NCBI GenBank assembly: GCA_003218815.1
Contig: QHON01000151.1
Location: forward strand, 1 to 10,036
Direction: 5' to 3'
DNA from: Verrucomicrobiota bacterium
Lineage (GTDB): Bacteria; Verrucomicrobiota; Verrucomicrobiia; Chthoniobacterales; UBA10450
Length of the DNA: 10,036 bases
Part shown: positions 6,257-10,036 of the stretch, piece after piece
Position numbering within the stretch: the stretch's first letter is position 1
Layout: every line of letters starts with the position of its first letter
The notes under the pieces: generated by a model
Told to the model about the DNA's origin: nothing
The model's input: only the letters and a program-made list of their open reading frames with translations
The model's database searches: none
Made by a program: the position numbers and the translations under genes

Positions 6257-7591
6257 TTAGCGCGGGAGTCGCAGCAAAGCTTCCGCGCCCTTGCCGCTGC
6301 GCCGATTCATTAGCACCAACGATCCACCGTGGGCTTCGGCAATCTGGCGGCTCAACGGCAGACCAATCCCAGAGCCCTCGGGCTTTGTCGTGAAAAACGG
6401 CACGAACAGATTCGCCGTGTTGAGAATGCCCGGACCCTCGTCCTGAACAACGATCTCAACCGAATCTTCTTTCTCCCGCCAGCCGATCGCGACGTTTCCG
6501 CGCGTCTCAAGCGCGGCATCAGCGGCATTGTGCACTAAGTTAATCAGCAACTGTTCGATCTGCGCCGCGTCGACATGAATCTTTCTCTTTGGGCCAGCCA
6601 CGATCTTGACGTTTAGCCTTGGTTCCAAATCCACGACACGCTGCACAAGTTCAGCAAGATCGACATCTTGTTTTTGAGGCGGCGGAAGCTTTGTCAGACG
6701 CGTGTAAGCCTGCAGGAAACGACTGAGCGAATCGGCACGCGATGCAATGGAGTGTAATCCGCTGCGCGCATCGTCCTGCCAGTCCGGCGGAGGTGGATCG
6801 CGGCGCAGCAGCGATTCCAAGCTGGCGGCAAGCGACTTAATTGGGGCAAGCGAATTATTCATCTCGTGACCAAGCACGCGCACCAATCGCTGCCAGGCAC
6901 GGCGTTCTTCTTCGCGCAGCGTGCGACTGAGATCCGTCAGTACAAGCAACTCATGCGGCAATCCCTTCTCCCGAAACGTGCTGCGACGAACGCCCCATCG
7001 ACCGGATCCCCCAGGAAAGCTGAGCGTAAGCGGTTCGTCCTCGTCGGCATCGTAACAGGCATCGAGCCCAAGTTCCTTTGCCGTTTTGCCAAGTAATTTG
7101 TCCATTGGCTGACCGAGCAACGCTTCCCCGGCGCGATTGACGAGACGCAAACGCCGTTCTGGGTCGAAGGTGAAAACCGCAACATCGATTTCCCCCATGA
7201 TCGTGCGCAAAAGCGCCGTCGCTTCAAAAGCACCGAGACGTTGCAGGCGCAACGTTTCGCCAAGCGAATTGATCTCCAGCAGAACCTCCCCTAGTGCATT
7301 GTCTCCACTGGCGCCGCGCGCCCGAATCGAGTAATCGCCTTCCCGTAATGCAGCGAGCAGATTGGACATGGTCTGCAACGGATGAACGATGTGTTCGCGC
7401 GCGCTGGAGATGAACCCAACGAAGCATGCAATAATCAGAATCGTTAGCGTCCACTGCACTTTCGCGCTGTAATCGCCGAACCAAAGAAGGGCGAGCGCAA
7501 CAACCATGGCAGGAGCGGCCGCGCTCAGCGTAAGCCAGGTCAGTTTCCCTTCATGCGAAAGCCGGTAGCGACTTTTCGGGGCCTGCTTCAT
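6257..7591 (-). CDS. NtrY-like membrane sensor histidine kinase
   Basis: A 444-residue kinase that should autophosphorylate and pass phosphate to the response regulator encoded just upstream. Two membrane segments (about 22-38 and 46-62) are separated by only a short loop, so there is little room for a periplasmic sensor. A HAMP-like region follows (about 63-115), then a PAS-type domain (about 125-222) with VNRAGEALLG. The dimerisation helix has phospho-acceptor His242 in GHEMNNSLAP. The ATP-binding domain shows the N box NLVHNAADA (351-359), G1 DEGPGI (384-389), F box FFTTK (399-403) and G2 GSGIGL (406-411). All catalytic motifs are intact. The short loop suggests sensing at the membrane or through the PAS domain. 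The ATG at 7591 has no clear ribosome site; directly upstream lies the inverted repeat at 7599-7663. The gene is followed by the control region of the export operon. Confidence 0.94.
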   Translation of the reverse strand: MKQAPKSRYRLSHEGKLTWLTLSAAAPAMVVALALLWFGDYSAKVQWTLTILIIACFVGFISSAREHIVHPLQTMSNLLAALREGDYSIRARGASGDNALGEVLLEINSLGETLRLQRLGAFEATALLRTIMGEIDVAVFTFDPERRLRLVNRAGEALLGQPMDKLLGKTAKELGLDACYDADEDEPLTLSFPGGSGRWGVRRSTFREKGLPHELLVLTDLSRTLREEERRAWQRLVRVLGHEMNNSLAPIKSLAASLESLLRRDPPPPDWQDDARSGLHSIASRADSLSRFLQAYTRLTKLPPPQKQDVDLAELVQRVVDLEPRLNVKIVAGPKRKIHVDAAQIEQLLINLVHNAADAALETRGNVAIGWREKEDSVEIVVQDEGPGILNTANLFVPFFTTKPEGSGIGLPLSRQIAEAHGGSLVLMNRRSGKGAEALLRLPR

Positions 7592-7598
7592 TTGCGCG

Positions 7599-7663
7599 CT
7601 GTAGCGGCAGGCGTGCCGCCTGCAAAATCGAAAAATCCGCAGCCGACACGGCTGCCTCTACAG
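7599..7663. repeat. REP-doublet-like (REPIN-like) inverted element
   Basis: The element starts CTGTAG (7599) and ends CTACAG (7663). Its two arms of about 25 bases are inverted copies matching at 21 of 25 positions. Each arm also folds on itself: GCAGGCG-TGC-CGCCTGC in the left arm on the complementary reading, and GCAGCC-GTGTC-GGCTGC in the right arm on the minus strand. An A/T-rich spacer of about 15 bases separates the arms. Two REP-like hairpins in inverted orientation is the layout of REPIN elements. It fills nearly all of the gap between the response regulator and kinase genes. Only one copy is in the window, so dispersal through the genome is not shown here. Confidence 0.65.
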
Positions 7664-7664
7664 T

Positions 7665-9011
7665 TCATAATCCATATTGCTGTAACCGCCGGTAAAATGC
7701 ACTTCTGCTCAAGCCCAAAGCTTCCGCTGCTTTACGCGCATTACCGTCATTTCGCGCCAGCGCCTTCTTGATGAGAAACGCCTCCACTTCCTCAAGACTC
7801 ATCTGCTCAAGGTTCCGTGAATCGCCGCCGCCGCTCGTTAGGCCTAGATCGCCCGCCCTGATTTGTCGATCTTGCGCCATCAGCACGGCCCGTTCGACGA
7901 CGTGATCCAGTTCGCGAACATTTCCAGGAAACCGATGCTGCAATAAGCGCTCCCGCGCGGCGTCATCGAAACCGCTAATCTGTTTCCGATATCGTTGCGC
8001 GTGCTGGCGTAGAAAACTGTTGGCCAGCGGCATAATATCCTCTCGTCGGTCACGCAACGAGGGTAACGAGATTTGAATTGTGTTTAGGCGAAAGAGGAGA
8101 TCCTGCCGAAAACGCCCGGCCGCGATTTCATCCTGCAGATTTGCGTTTGTGGCGGAAATGATGCGCACATTTGCGTGCATTGTTTTCGAGGACCCAACAC
8201 GTTCAAAATTGCCGGTCTCGATTACGCGCAGAAGCTTTGCCTGTTGGGCAAGCGGAATGTTTGCGATCTCGTCCATAAAAAGCGTTCCCTCATCCGCGAG
8301 TTCAAATCGTCCCGCGCGATCTGTCTTTGCGTCAGTGAAGGCGCCTTTTACATGTCCAAACAATTCGCTCTCAAAAAGCGTTTCCGACAAACCTCCCATG
8401 TTGACTGTAATCATCGTTCGCGATGCGCGTGGCGAGAGCGTGTGAAGCGCTTGTGCGATCAAACCTTTGCCTGTTCCGTTTTCTCCGGTGATCAGCACGT
8501 TCGCGTCAGACGGCCCGACCCGTGAAATCATTTCCATCACCGGCCTCATCGCGGGCGATTCGGCGATCAGATTTGGCATGCTGCCACGTAGCAACTGATT
8601 CTCGGCTTCGAGCTTGCGGCCGCGGCGGAGGGCCGTCGCCAGTTCAATCTGTGTGCGCACAATCGTCAGCAGTCGCTCGTTGTCCCACGGTTTTGGCACA
8701 AAATCCCGCGCGCCACGTTTCATCGCTTCCACTGCCAGATCGATGGTCGCCCACGCTGTCATCACGACAATCGGCAACATTTTATCGATCTCCTGAATTC
8801 TGGGAATGGCCGCCAAACCTTCCTGTCCCGACGTGGTATCGCGTGTGTAATTAAGATCCATTACCAAAAGCGCGTAATCTTTCTTTTCCAGCGCATTAAA
8901 GATCGCGGAGAGCGATGTGACCGCTTCCGTCTGATAACCTTCACCTTTGAGCAATATGCGAAGCGCTTCCAGCACGTCGCGCTGATCATCCGCGAGAAGA
9001 ATCCGGGTCAC
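7665..9011 (-). CDS. NtrC-family sigma54-dependent response regulator
   Basis: A 448-residue transcription activator with three domains. The receiver (1-120) has Asp8/Asp9, phospho-acceptor Asp52 in VMDLNY, Thr85 in MTAW and Lys107 in PKPW. The AAA+ domain (about 146-380) has Walker A GENGTGKG (176-183), Walker B TLFMDE (243-248), and arginines in FRQDLLFRLN (301-310). The C-terminal Fis-type helix-turn-helix spans about 424-447 (NARKAAEALGLSRSAFYRR). The sigma54-contact loop reads GAFTDA (223-228) rather than the canonical GAFTGA, and Walker A ends in Gly rather than the usual Glu. Both are departures from the textbook sequence, but the rest of the machinery looks complete. The GTG start at 9011 is supported by AGGAG at 9025-9021, nine bases upstream and touching the stop of the transporter gene. 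It is very probably the partner of the kinase downstream and the activator of the sigma54 promoter at 6104-6122. Confidence 0.95.
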   Translation of the reverse strand: MTRILLADDQRDVLEALRILLKGEGYQTEAVTSLSAIFNALEKKDYALLVMDLNYTRDTTSGQEGLAAIPRIQEIDKMLPIVVMTAWATIDLAVEAMKRGARDFVPKPWDNERLLTIVRTQIELATALRRGRKLEAENQLLRGSMPNLIAESPAMRPVMEMISRVGPSDANVLITGENGTGKGLIAQALHTLSPRASRTMITVNMGGLSETLFESELFGHVKGAFTDAKTDRAGRFELADEGTLFMDEIANIPLAQQAKLLRVIETGNFERVGSSKTMHANVRIISATNANLQDEIAAGRFRQDLLFRLNTIQISLPSLRDRREDIMPLANSFLRQHAQRYRKQISGFDDAARERLLQHRFPGNVRELDHVVERAVLMAQDRQIRAGDLGLTSGGGDSRNLEQMSLEEVEAFLIKKALARNDGNARKAAEALGLSRSAFYRRLQQYGL

Positions 9012-9025
9012 GACTTAACTCTCCT

Positions 9026-10036
9026 TTAACCCAGTGCGCCAAAGGCGAGACCGAGGCCGTAAGTAACGACGGCGACAATAATGCCGATCCACGTCATTTC
9101 CAGACCCGAAGCCCACCAAGAACGGATCGTGATCAACGATTTCAATGCGCCTACAAGAAAGTGCGCCACTAAACTGATGCTGAAGGAAAGAATTACCGCC
9201 GTAATTCCGCCCGAGAAAAAGAATGGAATAATTGGAACGAAAGCGCCAATCGCGGTGGAAATCCCAGCCGAGAACGCGGCAGTCCACTGATTCGGGAAAC
9301 GATGCTCGGACAAGCCCAGCTCGTTTTGCGCCATCGCCTGTACGAATTGTTCGGGCTGTTGCGCGAGGCGCTCCGCCATTCTCTGCGATTCTTCGGGAGT
9401 GAAGCCTTGCAATTGATAGAAGAGCGACATCTCTTCGATTTCTTCCTCCGGATTTTCCTCCACTTCTGCGCGCTCGCGCGAGATTTCGGCTTCGTAAACT
9501 TCCGCCTCGCTCTTGGCCGCAAGATAAGCGCCGGCGCCCATCGATAATGTCGAAGCAATCATTCCCGCGAGGCCAGATACGAGAATGTAATGCTGCTGAT
9601 TGTTCGTCGCGCCGGCAACGCCCGAAACAATTCCGAACACGGCGCCTAGTCCATCGTTCGCGCCGTAGATGGCATCGGCCACCCAACTGCCCCCTCGCCC
9701 GTGCCATCGTTCGCGTTTCAGGATCTTGTCGAGTGCGGTACGCGGGCCGGGCGGTGGGGCCATTGTGCTCAAGACTCGCGCATGCGCTTTTTCCTCTAGT
9801 GCGCTTTTCCGCAAGAATTCCTGCACATCCTGTTCGCCAGCCAGGGCGCGCTGGGCTTGATCATGAAATTCCGCCTCCTGCCGTTCTTCGGTCGCTTCCA
9901 TCCGGTGAATAGCAATCTCCGCTCCGACAATTTTGTTCCACCAACGGTTGAGCCTGCGCCCAAGCGTATCCTTCAAAACAGGCGGTTCTGCGCCGAGGTC
10001 TTTGAGTTTTTTCTCCCAGCGCTGGGCATGTCGCTC
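9026..10036 (-). CDS. VIT1/CCC1-family metal transporter with ferritin-like domain (start beyond window)
   Basis: The frame is open to the right edge and gives 336 residues. The longest internal start is only a TTG at 9976; upstream codons continue with ERHAQRWEKKLKDLGAEPP, which looks like a ferritin/rubrerythrin helix, so the gene begins outside the window. Visible residues 1-95 carry iron-binding-type patterns (ERH at 1-3; EKAH with Glu82 and His85). They are followed by the VIT1 membrane domain: GANDGLGAVFGIVSGVAGA (about 125-143), a second helix GLAGMIASTLSMGAGAYLAA, a Glu-rich cytoplasmic metal-binding segment (about 175-205, EEMSLFYQLQGF) and three C-terminal helices at about 250-333. 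This fusion resembles MbfA-type erythrin-VIT proteins, which export iron or manganese across the membrane. The regulator gene starts 14 bases later, so the two may share a transcript, though a functional link is not evident. Confidence 0.9.
   Translation of the reverse strand, partial: ERHAQRWEKKLKDLGAEPPVLKDTLGRRLNRWWNKIVGAEIAIHRMEATEERQEAEFHDQAQRALAGEQDVQEFLRKSALEEKAHARVLSTMAPPPGPRTALDKILKRERWHGRGGSWVADAIYGANDGLGAVFGIVSGVAGATNNQQHYILVSGLAGMIASTLSMGAGAYLAAKSEAEVYEAEISRERAEVEENPEEEIEEMSLFYQLQGFTPEESQRMAERLAQQPEQFVQAMAQNELGLSEHRFPNQWTAAFSAGISTAIGAFVPIIPFFFSGGITAVILSFSISLVAHFLVGALKSLITIRSWWASGLEMTWIGIIVAVVTYGLGLAFGALG

Noticed and set aside
6052..6393. Plus-strand open frame of 113 codons starting in the intergenic gap
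   Set aside because: It runs through the sigma54 promoter and the inverted repeat and then antisense into the conserved C-terminus of the kinase. It has no ribosome site at a usable distance, and its product shows no recognisable pattern.
7592..7664. Intrinsic terminator between the regulator and kinase genes
   Set aside because: The hairpins are strong, but no T-run follows the last stem on the minus strand, and the genes form a functional pair. A repeat element explains the structure better.
9015..9707. Minus-strand frame of 230 codons overlapping the VIT1 gene in another frame
   Set aside because: Its product is Arg/Gly/Ser-rich with no domain pattern, and the VIT1 frame over the same bases is clearly the coding one.
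1..10036. CRISPR array, tRNA, rRNA, insertion sequence or prophage genes
   Set aside because: I saw no regularly spaced direct repeats, no tRNA-like cloverleaf or rRNA sequence, and no transposase, integrase or phage structural genes.

Overview
All supported genes in this window lie on the minus strand and read from right to left. The mix suggests a soil-type Verrucomicrobiota or Acidobacteriota genome: 800-residue duplicated FtsX/MacB permeases, an NtrC-family two-component system, moderately GC-rich codon use, and a REP-doublet-like palindrome in an intergenic gap. This assignment is inferred from gene style, since no taxonomic marker gene is present.

Right end (10036-9026): the C-terminal part of a VIT1/CCC1-family iron/manganese transporter. 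It carries a ferritin-like domain at its N-terminal end, and its true start lies beyond the window. Fourteen bases later comes a two-component pair: a sigma54-activator response regulator (9011-7665, receiver-AAA+-Fis HTH), then an NtrY-like membrane histidine kinase (7591-6257). The 73-base gap between them is almost filled by a REP-doublet-like element made of two inverted hairpins.

Middle (6256-6040): a 217-base intergenic region that appears to be a control region. It holds an inverted repeat, a weak terminator-like hairpin with a T-run, and a textbook sigma54 -24/-12 promoter (TTGGCACG-N4-TTGCAAT) facing left.

Left part (6039-1): a tightly packed six-gene export operon downstream of that promoter. 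In order it has a small one-TM protein (92 aa), a MacA/HlyD-type membrane fusion protein, ABC ATPase 1, an 815-aa MacB/FtsX permease 1, ABC ATPase 2 with unusual motif residues, and permease 2, cut by the window edge. The last three junctions are 11 bases, a TGATG overlap and an ATGA overlap.

The simplest reading is a self-contained signalling and export module. The kinase senses an envelope signal and phosphorylates the NtrC-type regulator. The regulator binds upstream of the sigma54 promoter and switches on a MacAB-like tripartite transporter with one fusion protein and two ATPase/permease pairs. No TolC-type outer membrane protein is present. The cargo and signal cannot be read from the sequence; antimicrobial, peptide or lipoprotein export are possibilities by family only.
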